A DNA stretch of 64,000 nucleotides from Dioscorea cayenensis subsp. rotundata (Eukaryota; Streptophyta; Magnoliopsida; Dioscoreales; Dioscoreaceae). The position numbers and the translations under genes are program-made. The notes below the pieces were generated by a model. The model saw nothing but the letters and a program-made list of their open reading frames with translations, was not told where the DNA came from and did no database searches. The DNA lies in assembly GCF_009730915.1 (NCBI RefSeq), contig NC_052483.1:1984001-2048000 (forward strand), read 5' to 3'. Numbering within the stretch: the first letter of the stretch is position 1; the number at the start of each line of letters is the position of its first letter. Shown here in pieces: positions 1-12,049 of this stretch.

Positions 1-594
1 GCGTAGGCTCTTAGCCCAGTGTGAGCGGGATAGCATAATGGCGCTGGGTCGGCACCGAGCTTCTTTACCTAGAGGATGGCACGGTAAGGTACTAGGCGGG
101 ACTGAGAGGGAGCGGCCGAGCATGTGGCTGGCACACTGTGCGGGTCTGCACTGTAGCAAGGGATAGGAATGAGCACTGTTTGGGCACTGTAGCATTGAGA
201 GTGATGTGTGTTTCTTTGGTTGTGTTTCTCTTGACTTGACCATTAGAGCAATGGTGGCCCTTAGATTGTTCTCATCCTAGCCGTCCATGAGGAGATTGGA
301 TTGCCTTTATATACCCCTTGTTTCCCTTAGTGTCCATTAGGTTAAACTCTTGGGGAGTGAGAGTTTCCTCATGGTTGTGGGCTGGTTCCTCTTTATCCTT
401 GGTGGGTGGAGATCTTGGCTTTGCTATCCGGTTCATGGTGTAATCTTGGCTTCTTTATAGAGAGTTTATGTTTTTCTCTCTAATCTCCTTGTTTGTGTGC
501 ATGGTTGCTTGTATCTTGCTGGTTTTGGCTGATCCTTGGCTGTAGGCTGGCTCGGTGCCTTGGTGGTGTGATGAACGCCGCGCGGATCATGACA
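1..594 (+). mobile_element. 5' LTR (truncated by window edge) of gag-only Ty3-type retrotransposon
   Basis: The stretch repeats, with scattered substitutions, at about 2795-3416, including the TAGCATAATGGCG block and the closing GAACGCCGCGC block. The LTR ends in GACA directly before a tRNA-Met-type primer binding site. Compared with the 3' LTR it lacks about 24 bases just before its end (present at about 3382-3406). The first ~225 bases of this LTR lie left of the window. Confidence 0.85.
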
Positions 595-596
595 GT

Positions 597-608
597 TGGT
601 ATTAGAGC
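597..608 (+). other. Primer binding site, initiator tRNA-Met type
   Basis: TGGTATTAGAGC follows the LTR end after two bases. It differs by one base from TGGTATCAGAGC, the usual plant primer binding site complementary to the 3' end of initiator tRNA-Met. Confidence 0.8.
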
Positions 609-696
609 TGTGCGAGCTCGTTACCAGGAAAGAGCGGTGCTGGGAGTAGCGGACTGTTGCCAGATAAGCAATCTCAAACAAGAAGGGTTTCTCTAG

Positions 697-1658
697 ATGG
701 CTGGAGGGACTAAAGATAGGCTGGATCGTTTGGAGGAGATACAAGCGTGGTTCGATAGTGTGCTAGGAAGCTTGGTTGAGGAAGTAGCAACCTCTAAACC
801 TGTTTGTGCTAGGTTGGTAGACCTAGACATTCATGGGCTGGAGATGAGGCGTTCCGTGGAGGCACTGGCTCTGATGGTCCAGACTATCTCGGATGAGCTC
901 AGGGCGTTGAAGGATGTAGGGACTCTTGGTGGGGTAGGGGGATGAGGTGCGGTGATCAAGTTCCCTGAACCCTCATCTTTCAATGGGGCTTGTGAGGCCA
1001 AGGAACTGGAAAATTTTATATGGGATATGAATCAATATCTCATAGTTGCAAAGATCCCGGAGAATGAGCAAGTGGCCTTCGTGGGCATGTACTTTTCTGG
1101 GGATGCCAAGTTGCGGTGGAGGAGTCGCCAAGTCGACGATGCTCGAGTGGGACGGAAGACTTTCAGTTCATGGAAAGAATTGAAGAAAGAGCTGCGGGAT
1201 CAGTTTCTTCCTTGCAACACAGCGTGTGTTGCAAGAGTCGCCTTAAAGGAGTTGAGGCAAACGGGGACCGTCCGGGAGTATGTGAAAGCATTCACATCCT
1301 TAATACTCGACATCACCGACATGTCCAAGGAAGATCAATTATTCAACTTCCTTAGGCATTGGTGGATTATCGGGATGACCCTGCGAATAAAGGAAAATCC
1401 TGATCGTGGAAGTAAGAAGTAAGGAGGGACTTCTCCCGCGAGCCAGCTGGTGGCAAGGAACGTGATACAAAAGCTCGAGAAGCATCCGTCAAGACGAAGC
1501 AGGAGGGCTCGACGAGGCCGGGGTGTTTCATTTGTGATGGTCCGCATCGGGCAAGGAAGTGTCTGAAGAGGGCAAACCTGGCTGCACTTCTCACTGCGGA
1601 GAAAAGTGAAGGTGAGCCAGATGCTTGTTTGTCTCCTTTAGAGCTGTATGAAGGGTAA
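697..1658 (+). pseudogene. Ty3/gypsy gag polyprotein, broken
   Basis: Gag would form the retrotransposon particle and bind its RNA. The frame opens at ATG 697 with a helical N-terminus, then a typical gag core (FPEPSSFNG, then WRSR and FLPCNTACVARVAL, then a YVKAFTSLILDI segment). A CCHC-type zinc knuckle follows at about 1524-1562 (CFICDGPHRARKC, spaced CX2CX3HX4C). Two lesions are visible: an in-frame TGA at 943-945, and a one-base frame change near 1405-1430 that separates the gag core from the zinc knuckle. The knuckle frame ends at 1658. No protease, reverse transcriptase, RNase H or integrase follows, so the copy is non-autonomous and cannot make intact Gag either. Confidence 0.85.
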
Positions 1659-2568
1659 TTGATGCGGAGCCGGAAGATGGAGCTTGGCTGCTTGTGATGC
1701 TAGGCGGAGTCCGAAGAGTCATCCAAGTGCTTTTGGGGCCGATTCTTTTGTATGCCCAAAATGGATGTGATTATTCTCTTTTGGATGTGTCAAAGGAGGT
1801 GTATTCTCTTTTGTATGTTTTGGCACTATGTATGTAAACATGTAAACCATGAGGAAAGTCACCTCTTCATTGTATGTTTGCGCTTGTAAACAAGAGGGTT
1901 AGGTAGTCCCTTTGTAGGCAAGGCAACAAGTTGCAGGGAAGGGGCTTGTGAGGCAGGTGCAAGAGAGTTTTCGCTTGGTCGTCGAGAAAGGCAGGGGCAT
2001 AGGCTGCTTGACTAGCTGATCAAGAGCGGTATGCTTGGCCGAGGGAGGTACGGGAATTGGCACAGGTTGCTTGGCCGAGTACAAGTTGAGAGACCTTGCT
2101 GTTCCGTTACATTGAAGATAAGCAGGAGCGAGTGGACTGTGGTGGTATTTGCGTGAGGTGAAACGGGGCGTGGGACAGCTTTCCTCATGTCAAGGTGCCA
2201 AACTTTGTCATCTGTTACCGATGGCAATGTCCCAAAAGGAGGAGATCTGAAATTCAACTTTGGCGCCGGGAGGCGAGGGGATGAAGTTGGATTTCAGCGT
2301 TAGGGAAATTCGAACATTTATGCTACTTTGGCCATGTGAGGTTAACACCAGGACTTGCATTTTGTTCGACGAGGGCGTCGAACTTTCTCTAGTGGGGCAG
2401 GTTTGTAAGAGTTCTGCCTTACATGCTCGGCATAGGGCGGTCCCTAGCCGAGGGAGGGTGGCTAAGGAAGCCAAGGTTGGCCAAAATCCAAGTCCAAATA
2501 GGCATTGCCCGTCTGATCATCTGATGCGCGTGTTGAGTCTGCGCATGACTGAGAATTCTAGCTGGGGG
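1659..2568 (+). other. Retrotransposon internal region without pol; ends in polypurine tract
   Basis: I find no recognisable protein domain in any frame. The stretch links the broken gag to the 3' LTR. It ends in a purine-rich CTGGGGG just before the LTR start TGTCGGG, consistent with a polypurine tract at about 2558-2568. Confidence 0.65.
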
Positions 2569-3416
2569 TGTCGGGTGAGCGGATCGTGGGCATGGTGCCG
2601 CGGATGACCGAGGGCTTGCCGGGCAGCGCGCGGGGTGCGTGGCCGAGGGATCTTGATCGATGGGCGGGTGATCGTGTGATCACGGTCTGGAGGCCGAAAA
2701 TTGGCTAACTATGGGCCAATTAGCCAGGTCAGCGTAAGCACAGGCAGTACGGTCAATCAGGGACCTGTACGGTCGGTCAGCATATCGGGCGGGCGGAGCG
2801 TGGGCTCTTAGCCCAGCTGTGAGCGGGATAGCATAATGGCGTTGGGTCAGCACCGAGCGTCTTTACCGAGAGGATGGCACGGTAACGTACTGAGCGGGAC
2901 CGAGAGGGAGCGGCTGGGCATATGGCTGGCCCACTGTGCGGGTCTTCATTGTAGCAGGGGATAGGGATGAGTACTGTTTGGGCACTGTAGCACTGAGAGT
3001 GATGTGTGTTTCTTTGGTTGTGTTTCTCTTGACATGACCATTGGAGCAATGGTGGCCCTTAGATTGTTCTCATCCTAGCCGTCCTTGAGGAGATTGGATT
3101 GCCTATATATACCCCTTGTTTCCCTTAGTGTCCATTAGGTTAAACTCTTGGAGAGTGAGAGTTTCCTCTTGGTTGTGGGCTGATTCCTCTCTATCCTTGG
3201 TGGGTGGAGATCTTGGCTTTGCTATCCGGTTCATGGTGTAATCTTGGCTTCTTTATAGAGAGTTTATGTTTTTCTCTCTAATCTCCTTGCTTGTGTGCAT
3301 GGTTGCTTGTATCTTGCTGGTTTTGGCTGATCCTTGGCTGTAGGCTGGCTCGGCGCCTTGGTGGTGTGACGAACGCCGCGCAGTGTGACCTAGGGGTTCG
3401 CATGAGGACCGTGACA
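2569..3416 (+). mobile_element. 3' LTR of the gag-only Ty3-type retrotransposon
   Basis: It begins TGTCGGGTGAGC and ends CCGTGACA, giving TG...CA termini over about 848 bp. From about 2795 it matches the partial 5' LTR at 1-594. The base after its end resumes cytochrome P450 exon sequence (AGTTC, probably the target-site duplication), so the element sits inside a CYP81 exon. Confidence 0.85.
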
Positions 3417-3754
3417 AGTTCCACGGTGGCGATACGACATACGTTACGCTAGTGTGGTCCGTTGGGTGCCCACACAATAGCTTGGTGGTTGTAGCTGAAG
3501 TGCTCGCTAGAGTAGGAGGAGATGTGGAGGACACGGTGAGAGCTAAAGCGGAGAAGAAGTATTGGGCCATGGAAGTCAGAGAGATTGGCTAGTGTTCGGT
3601 GGAGGGGAGGTTTAAGAAGATGAAGGCGGCCAATAATAGGGAGACCAGGAAGGCTTGGTGGATTAGGGTTAGGGTTCTTGAGGAGGAGATGGAGGAGAAG
3701 AGGAAGGAGAAGGATGGAGGAGATGATGGCTATAGAGAAGAAGAGGTCTACCAT
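3417..3754 (-). pseudogene. CYP81-type P450 exon 1 fragment, interrupted by LTR element
   Basis: Read on the minus strand from ATG 3754, this is the N-terminus of the same P450 family as the two intact genes. It has a leucine-rich membrane anchor, a proline hinge (NPNPNPPSLPGLP) and the LHLLKPPLHR segment. About 25 codons present in the intact copies, from the substrate-recognition region after SSYS to before NHQ, are deleted. The coding sequence stops at 3417, where the LTR retrotransposon begins. The rest of the gene, if it survives, lies left of the window. This is the most downstream copy seen of a minus-strand tandem array and cannot encode a P450. Confidence 0.9.
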
Positions 3755-4851
3755 TATCACCATGTGATAGAATTGAAGATAAGGCTGGTGGCACTAAAAT
3801 GATGTAACATAATGGAGGCCAATTTAAAGTAGGGCTACAAGTAAAAATTACATTTGGAGTTATTTCCTTGTGCCACTTAAATTTTTATAATTTTTATATA
3901 AGTTTTTGTGATTGTTTTAGAAGGTTTTTTTTTAATTTATTTTTTTAATCTCTCTTCTTGTCACGAACTTGAATTTAGTTATGTAAAGTAATAAAAAATG
4001 ATATGTGAGGAGAGATTGGAAGCCTTAAAAAAAATTCTATCATAAGTATTTTTTACATATATAAAAATTTAAATTTAAAATCATTTGTTCAGTAACCTAG
4101 TCTTTATCACTTGGATCCATTGTTGTTGTGCTTGATTGGAAAATAGCCTACACAAAGTTACAATCTCAAAAAGCAACATGATAGTAGCTTCAATTTCTAG
4201 AACAATTCAATGATTTTATCTTCTCTTGGATTATTATCAGACAATTCAAGCAGGCACTTACCTCTCAAGAAATAATTTTTAGAACAACTTCCTCTTTTGA
4301 ATTCAACCAATATTGTCGTTATTACCAGACTGTACTAGTGATCAAGATGACATGAAAACTTGATCCTTAGAAAGCAACAAAAATTTTGTAGCTCTTTCGT
4401 ACTATAAGTTTCTCGTGGATAGAGGTATGCGTAGCTCACTATATCCACCTTTTTGTTGATTTGAATGTCCGAGTAAAATAACTCTCTTCTGCTGGTTAGC
4501 ATGTGAGGATAAAATCCTAACTCTTACCAATCTAACCATAAGATAATTATAACATAGCACTTATCATAAAATTGCCACATTTATTTTAAAGCAAACTTAA
4601 TGTAAAATAAAAGCTTATTAATTTTGTATTCATTTTTCTACCCAATATCAAAATACAATGCATATCAAGAAAACCTTTATTTATTATATATATATATTGG
4701 TTTTATAAAATGGATAAATTATGTTATACACTTTATTTTTTTGTGTTTCCATCTATAAAAAAAAGTTTAAAACTCTTGCATAGAAGTTAAATAACTTAAC
4801 CATTCTCTATCCTATTTTATTATTTTAATAATATTAAAACAAGATGAGAAA
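3755..4851. other. Flanks between CYP81 pseudogene and CYP81 copy 1
   Basis: About 3790-4100 matches the 5' flanks of both intact CYP81 genes (near 13670 and 39410). It is therefore the pseudogene's old promoter side. About 4530-4851 matches 36440-36764 and is the shared 3' flank of the intact genes. The rest is A+T rich with no gene seen. Confidence 0.7.
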
Positions 4852-6087
4852 TCAAAGTTGGCAGAGAAGACTAGCCAAGGATTCCCTTGGCTTATATATG
4901 GCTTCCAAAGGCTTAATTTTAGGCAACGTTAGTCCTGCTCCTTCACTCATGTCCAGTTCTCCATCACAAACTCTATCCCATTCAAAACATTGCACCAGAG
5001 TCCCTACCACCAGCGCCACCACCCTCATCGCCAGCCCTTCACCGGGGCATCGCCGGCGCCCCACCCCAAATGGTATCATCTTCAACCCTTCTTTAACAAC
5101 CTCATCACTCTTCTTCTCACTATTTGTTCGAAGAAACCTCTCAGGCATGAACTTATTTGGCTCATCCCAGAACTTTGGATCTCTTTGTATTTTCCATGCA
5201 TTGACTAGTAGAATTGTTCCACTTGGAACGTGAAAGCCACCCACAGTGCAGTCCTGAGACGATTCATGTGGAACTAGTAATGGCCCAGCCGGGTACATTC
5301 TAAGTGTCTCATTTATCACTGCATGCAAGTATGGGAGCTTGGAGAAATCACTTTCTTGTAATAGTGAACCTTGCTTTATATTTGCATCAAGCTCGTCTCT
5401 AAGTCTTTTTAGGGTTTGAGGATTGTTAAGGAGAAGAGCCATTGCCCATTCCATTGTTGTTGCTGATGTGTCCGTTCCTGCTATCAACATCGCCTGCATC
5501 CATTGAGTATAACTAAGCAGTTATTTATTTCAACTTTGAATTAAAATATTATTGAGTTTGAAAATTAATACTCAGCTTGTTTAGTGTGAGGTTAGATAGT
5601 CGACCAATATTTTAAAAAAAATAACTTAAAAATTAATATTGATAAACAATATTAATCAAAATAATATACAGTATATAAATAGTAATGATAAAAAAGCAAA
5701 AATTTTAAACCCTCGCCTCTTACCCACTTTATGAGGAGTTTGTGTACTACCAGTGGTTTTCTAGAAACCTTGTATCAACAAATACTTTTCATTGATTAAA
5801 AAATAAATTATTAATTTAAAATATTATCTGATTAATATCAATTAAGTTAAATTTTAGTTCATTTAAATTTTTTATCAATATAAAATAATTTTAAATTTTC
5901 AAAATTTTAACTTATTGTCCTTTCTCCCTGCCCAACATAATGATTGTTACCAATTAATAGAAATGTCATGGTGTGAGCATGAGTGGTGGTGCTGGCAGTA
6001 ATGGTTTGACTAAAGTGCCACTTTTGTATAATTAAAAAAAAAAAACAAAAAAAAGGAAAAAAAGTAGCTCACGCAATTTCTCAAAAT

Positions 6088-6119
<32 letters not shown>

Positions 6120-7255
6120 CAGAAACTTTTATACGAACAAAATTAAGGAGCTTTAACCAATGACTAATGTTTACTTATCTTTATTAAATAATAATATTAA
6201 TTAATTAGCATCGATTGTCTTCTATCAAGCTTAAATTTTCATAGTTAGTGTGAAGAATAAATATTATATAATTAAAACTAAAATTTCTTTCTCTTATAAG
6301 TGAAGATATAAATTGAAAAGGACCATACCGCAATAATCCCCTTGATGATGGCATCGTTGTAATACTCCGGTTCACCTTCTTGAATGGAGAGCAGCAAGTC
6401 GATGACCGTTGATCTCTCCGCCGGCGAGCCCTCGCTGTGTTGGGATCCGGTCATCTTCTTCGCCGTCCGGTGCTCGTTGATGAGGCCATCAAAGAACTGG
6501 TCCCTTCTCCTCCTCAGTCTCTTCAGCTTCCTCTCATGTCCTCCAATACCAAGCCACCGCACGATCGGAACAAAATCAGCGGCGTTGGACGTGCCGGAGA
6601 CTCTGAAAGACTCCCTGACGATGTCCCTGAACTCCTTTCCGGCCTCCGACGAGCTCTCATCGGCGTCACCGTAGTACCTCTTGTTGGCTATCATCCTCAT
6701 GACGACGTTGTAAGCGAGGCCAAAGAACTTGGTCTTGAGCTCGGTGAGGTGGAAACCGGAGCCGGAGTAGTCACGGAGGAGGGTTTTGACGAGAGAGATG
6801 GCCTCGTCGGAGCGGATGTGGGAGGAGGAGAGGAGGCGGTTGGTGGAGAGGAGTTCGACGGTGGTTAACCGGCGGAGGTTGCGCCAGTGTGGGCCGTAGG
6901 GGGCCCACACGATAGTTTGGTGGTTGTAGCCGAGGTGCTTGCCGGAGAGGAGGCGAGGACGGTTGGCGAAGGTGATGTCGTTGACGGTGAAGCACTCGTC
7001 GGCGGCGGAGTAGGAGGAGACGTGTAGGACACGGCGGGAGCCGAAACGGAGGAGAAATATGGGTCCATGGATGTCTGAGAGATGGGCTAGTGCTCGGTGG
7101 AGTGGAGGTTTGAGAAGATGAAGGTGGCCAAGGATAGGGAGACCAGGAGGGCTTGGTGGATTAGGGTTAGGGTTGGGGTTTTTGAGGAGGAGATGGAGAA
7201 GAAGAGGAAGGAGAAGGATGGAGGAGATGATGACTATGGAGAAGAAGTCTGCCAT
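4852..7255 (-). CDS. Cytochrome P450, CYP81-type (copy 1), two exons
   Basis: This is an ER-anchored haem mono-oxygenase; the family hydroxylates specialised metabolites or xenobiotics, and the substrate here cannot be told. Exon 1 is 7255-6329 (309 codons) and exon 2 is 5493-4852, with a GT...AG phase-0 intron at 5494-6328; the product is 522 residues, normal for the family. Visible in order: N-terminal membrane anchor (about 3-25), proline hinge (about 27-40), C-helix WRNLR (124-128), I-helix AGTDTS (314-319), ExxR as ETLR (371-374), PERF (426-429), haem loop FGVGRRRCPG with cysteine 458. The start at 7255 (MADFF) aligns with copy 2; the in-frame ATG at 7303 lies across the transposon boundary. 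After ETLR it reads MYPAGPLL where copy 2 has MYPPAPLL. A transposon begins 43 bp upstream of the ATG. Confidence 0.93.
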
Positions 7256-8057
7256 GTGATAGAATTGAAGACTTAACACAAATGACTTATGACATATAGG
7301 CACTGTTTGGTTGAAGATATCACTAGGGATATCCCCAATTTAACTATTTCCAAAGTTTGACAAGACATGCTCGTATTAATTATGAATTTAAAATAATAAT
7401 TCATTTTAAACCTAATTTAAAACAATAGTTAGTATTAATTGTTCCAAAATGAAAAGACCACAATAACCCTCACCCAATTATTAACTGAACCCATGTGTTC
7501 GGATTTTTTTTTTTAAAATCCATGAATGGTTGAGATGCTTTGAGCCCCCATTGTTGACTTATGAATTGAAATGGATCACTATCAGAAGGCACATGCTCAT
7601 CAGGACCTACCCATTAACACACAAACAAATGCTTTAAAATCTTGACCGTTGAAATACATGATTAACAAAAGAAACCAAATTAAATTCCTACCTTCATCGC
7701 TTTCCCTTTGCTACATCACCTGCAGACCATTGTGACTCTCTCCCGATCCCTCTCTTCTCCATCTCCCAATCTACACAAAGAAATATTATCCCACCTCTCC
7801 TCCTCTCCACCCTCTTGTGTTGCACTGTCTAGCTTGCTTCGACGGACCGATTCCTGGATGGGAGTGACACCGTCGACAAGCAAAGCTTGGGTGAAGGTAT
7901 GCTTATGGAAATCCTCTGTCAAAAGATTTCTCTTCTCTGATTTAATTGTTTTTTTTTTTATAAATTATTGTCTCCAAAGATAACTTATTCAATTTTGTAC
8001 CTTGTTTCTCATCCTTTCTTTTGTTACTTGCTAGTGTATCATGCGAAGCCAATTTTA

Positions 8058-9553
8058 ATGGAGGGCACAGGACAAGGGAGCCAACCAGTGTCTGGAGGGA
8101 ATCCAGAACATGTAGGTTCCTATCAAGATGTGCAGAGGTTGCCGCGCAGGAATAACTGGACGATTTCTAGTGATGAAGCACTAGTTGACCTATTGTTGGA
8201 GGAAAGCAAGCAGCCTGGTGTGTGTTCAGGTTCCTTTCGACCGGAAGCATGGTTCAGAATATGGAATGAGTACCAAAAAAGGACCAGAGAAGACACCACT
8301 TTGCCCCAGTTGAAAGGTAGATGGAAGACTTTGAAGAAGCTATACAAGTTGCATTCGTCATTGGTTGGTAAGAGTGGATGGTCATGGGATTTTGACACTC
8401 AAAGACCAACCCCTGGTTGTCCAATGGTGTGGGAGGAGATTATTAAGGTAAGCATCATTTGTATCTTCTCTTGCAATGATAGGTTTTTGGCAATAATGGA
8501 ATCTCAAACATGCATAAAACAAATAAGAATTCGTAAATTTGATAAGCCATTTGGACTGAGTCGAATATAAAATCTCAGCATAAGCAAAACAACAATATAT
8601 AGGAGAAGCCACGTAGAAAGTTAGGTTATACAACATCATGGAATTGTGATCAATCTTCAGTAATTATTAGCTTGCATTACTTTAACCACCCTAAAATGCA
8701 TATGAAAACCGTGCCTCTTGATTTTGTTAGCCACACAAATGTGGTTCATAAGATGCAAGATGGGTTTGATAACAAAGCCCACTTATTAAATCCAAGTGTT
8801 TCATTTCTTTAAAGAGATCCTAATCTTTTATATCACCAAAAATGAAGCCCAGCAGTAGAGATCCTAATCATTTTGCTTGTACCTAATTGAATATATTCTC
8901 TGAGTCACTATTACATGACCAAGTCAAGTATTCGCCCTTCCTACATTAAGCCATAATTGCAAGCTATCATGCAGCTCAACAAGGAATACAAAGTTTGCCG
9001 AGATAAGCCTTTCCCATTGTTTTTGAAGATCCATGATCTTGTGGCTTCATCCACCGCAAATGGGCAATACGCTAGCCACACGGGTGGCTCGGTGAGAGCC
9101 GATGATCTTGTTGTTAACTTGGACGAGGGATCCGGTTCATCAGATAGTCTTGTTCTTCATGTTGACAAGGACACAATCCCATCGCATTCAACGGGCAAGA
9201 AAGTTTCTTACAACAATGCCTCATCCATGACTAAAAGGAAACAATTAGATCATCCAAATCCTAGTGTGTCAAAGAAGAAAAGTTCTGACCACACAGTGGA
9301 AGCGCTAAATCGATTAATATCTTTGAGTGATCGTAGAAGCAAGATCATGGAACAAAGCAAGGAAGAGGATGATAGTTTCTCCTTTAAGACTTGCATGGAG
9401 AAATTGTCCTCTATGCCGGGAGTCAGTGATGTGGAGGTATGTGTTGCGGCCGAGGCATTGAAATCGCGTGAAAATAGGATTTTCTTCATGACTATGCGAC
9501 AATCGGTTATAGATTGTTGGTTGAGTCTACGTATGAAGGAATTCCGTCAGCAG
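8058..9553 (+). CDS. PIF/Harbinger accessory Myb/SANT-like DNA-binding protein
   Basis: In PIF/Harbinger elements this protein binds DNA and partners the transposase in the nucleus. Proposed exon 1 is 8058-8447, ending EEIIK before GTAAGC. Proposed exon 2 starts at 8975 after an AG and reads LNKEYKVCRDKPFPLF, a typical plant PIF ORF1 junction. The SANT/trihelix-like part is in exon 1 (WTISSDEALVDLLLEE, then LKGRWKTLKKLYK). Exon 2 adds a serine-rich, lysine-rich middle (KKKSSDHTVEALNRL) and an acidic C-terminal part. A donor at 9553 is possible; otherwise the frame ends at 9577. No stop or frameshift was seen within the two exons, in contrast to the transposase. Confidence 0.75.
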
Positions 9554-9579
9554 GTAGTGGTAGAATTTTACTTATAATT

Positions 9580-12049
9580 CATGAGTTTTCTATATAAGAA
9601 CAATATAATGAAACACTGTATATTAATTTGTACCTATTCTGTTTAATTTGGTTATTCAAGCTATGTACATGCATTACTTGGTTTGCAAGAGTTATAGCAA
9701 AAGCCTCACCTTTCCATTCATCTTATTTTATGCACTTTTTATTCTCTCACCAACAACTTTTTGTTTAGGTTTTTTGTGCTAAACTTAGTTTTAGTTTTAG
9801 ACATATCAATCATACATATTCAATTCTATAGACATGTATTCTTGCCAACAAAAATTGTCTTCACATGGAGATATGCATGTGTTTCCATTTGGTTTTTATA
9901 TGCAATTGGTTTTGGTTAGGATTAATTGTAAATATTTAAGACTGTGCTTTTGAAATATATGCATGTGTTTCCAAATTATGTGCAGTTGCTTTTACTAATG
10001 ATTTTAAACCCAATTCAGGAGTAGTTTCCAAGTTATGCTCGAAGTTCTTGGACGGGTTGATGTTTCAAAAGCTGAGAATATATGTTCTGTATGGACATTA
10101 TCTATATAACAAATGCTAGTGCATTTGTTGTATTTCATGAATTCTTGTAAATGCAGTAAGTAATGAACTAATTGATATGTATGTTCTGAACTTTTGAATA
10201 ATGAATTATGCTTATGTAACAACTACAATTGGGTACTCTGATATGCATTGTTTGTTGTGGAGTATTTAAATGGATAGCACAATTATTTGAGATGGGAAAT
10301 TATTGGTTCTCAATTTTGTGTGTGTAATATATATTGTACAGTTGCCTTTTCAAAGTTGTTACAGGATGACATCAAAATTTGGAGCATAGCTTGCTATTGT
10401 GTGCATAGCTTGTACTGAAACAGATGTGCAGGAGTAATGTGAATCAACAGGACATGATGAATGCATTTTCTATCTTTATCTCTGTTTGGAATGTGAAGCA
10501 ACAAGAAGGAATAAATATGAAGCAATTCTAGAAATGTGAATGCGCAGCATAGATGATGGAGAGGCCATGGGAGGAGGAGTTTGAAGAGGAAGAGGTGGAG
10601 TTAGGCATGATAATCCGTTTGTTGCGGGACAGCTTGGCGAATGAAAAGTTTGTTTCACTAAAACTAATGTCTTCTTCTTCGTTTGTTAGTACATTAATTA
10701 AGCTTGCTTGTGATTAACAAAGTTAAGTAGCTATTACATGATCTCCCATTCTTCTTGCTTCCATTGTAAATTAATGAACTAACTATTTACTTACTCTCAA
10801 CATGATTGTGGTTTTCATTGAACTAGTTATGGGTTTATTATACTCAAGTCTTAAACGTAAGTATAATCTGAAAGTTCTCAAATAATGTTCATTATAGATT
10901 GGAATAGAATTGATAAGATATGAGCAGTCCAAAAGCAAAATGAAAAACATGCATAATCTATTTATCATTAATTAATGGATCTCCCAAAGGTGGCTAATAA
11001 AGAAAGTAGTTCAAAAAGGGTTTTCATTTTAAAGACCTTTAATTTTGTTAGTGTATACACAATTTTGTATTAGATAAGGTTTAAACCTACTTTGTAAATA
11101 TAATACTAACACCCTATACATGGACTTGTTGCCAATAAATCATGAAATCACTGCCTGGTGGAGACCATTTCTTTGTTAAAAAAAAAAAAATTTACTAAAA
11201 TCTAAAATTAGATTTTTCCCATATTTTTAATTTAAGAAATATCAGGAAAATATAAATATAAATATAAATGATTATTTATTTTTAATTTCTAAAAATTTAA
11301 AAATCATTTATTGAATAACTTGAATATTTATAACAAATTATCCCAATTTACAATCCACCAATTTCTTTTACTTTGAAGAATATATTTTTTTAATAATGTG
11401 AAAAACAGTGTCTGTGATTAATTAATTAGCTGTCTTAGAATTACTTATTTGATCATATTTATGTCGTCGTTATTATTAAATGCATGATTAAATAAACTTT
11501 TTTTATCATTTTTTTAATTGATTATTTTGGAGATTTTTCATATTATAATTTCAAAAATTAATTATTCTGATATAAAAGATTCATATGAGTTGTGGTCCTG
11601 TTGATTTGACACTTCAACAATGATGTTCTTGGATTAGATTGATATATATAAAAATTATTAACTAAGATTTTTTTTATTTTTGAAGAAATGATATTTTTAA
11701 AATATCATTTCTTAAAAAAACAACTTAGTTATATATAAATTATGGTTGAGATTTAAAAACTATATATAATTCCAAAAAAACATGAAATTACACGTATAGC
11801 CTTATCTAGAGTCTCATGTAGAAAAATTATGATTTGTACAGTTCTATATTTTTTATATTTTTATATGAACCATTCAAGATTTATGAATAGTTTTTGTTAA
11901 ATAGTTTTTTGTTAATATGAAAAAAATATAAACAATTTTTTTAATTATATTTTTATTTTTTTCTATCTCAAATGGGATAAATGGTAAGAAATTTAAAAAC
12001 TTTTTAATTATATATCCCATGTTAATGTTCAAATTTTTTCTTGGCATTA
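9580..12049 (+). other. PIF/Harbinger interior between its two genes
   Basis: This is A+T-rich sequence with no recognisable coding region. It may hold a last small exon of the Myb/SANT-like gene near 10019 and the promoter of the transposase. 11190-12030 is especially rich in A/T runs. Confidence 0.5.

Noticed and set aside
6384..7068. Several open frames on the plus strand and in other minus frames over P450 exon 1 (and the same at 38445-39389)
   Set aside because: Antisense or out-of-frame shadows of the GC-rich P450 exon; the same shadows occur in both paralogues because the exon is conserved.
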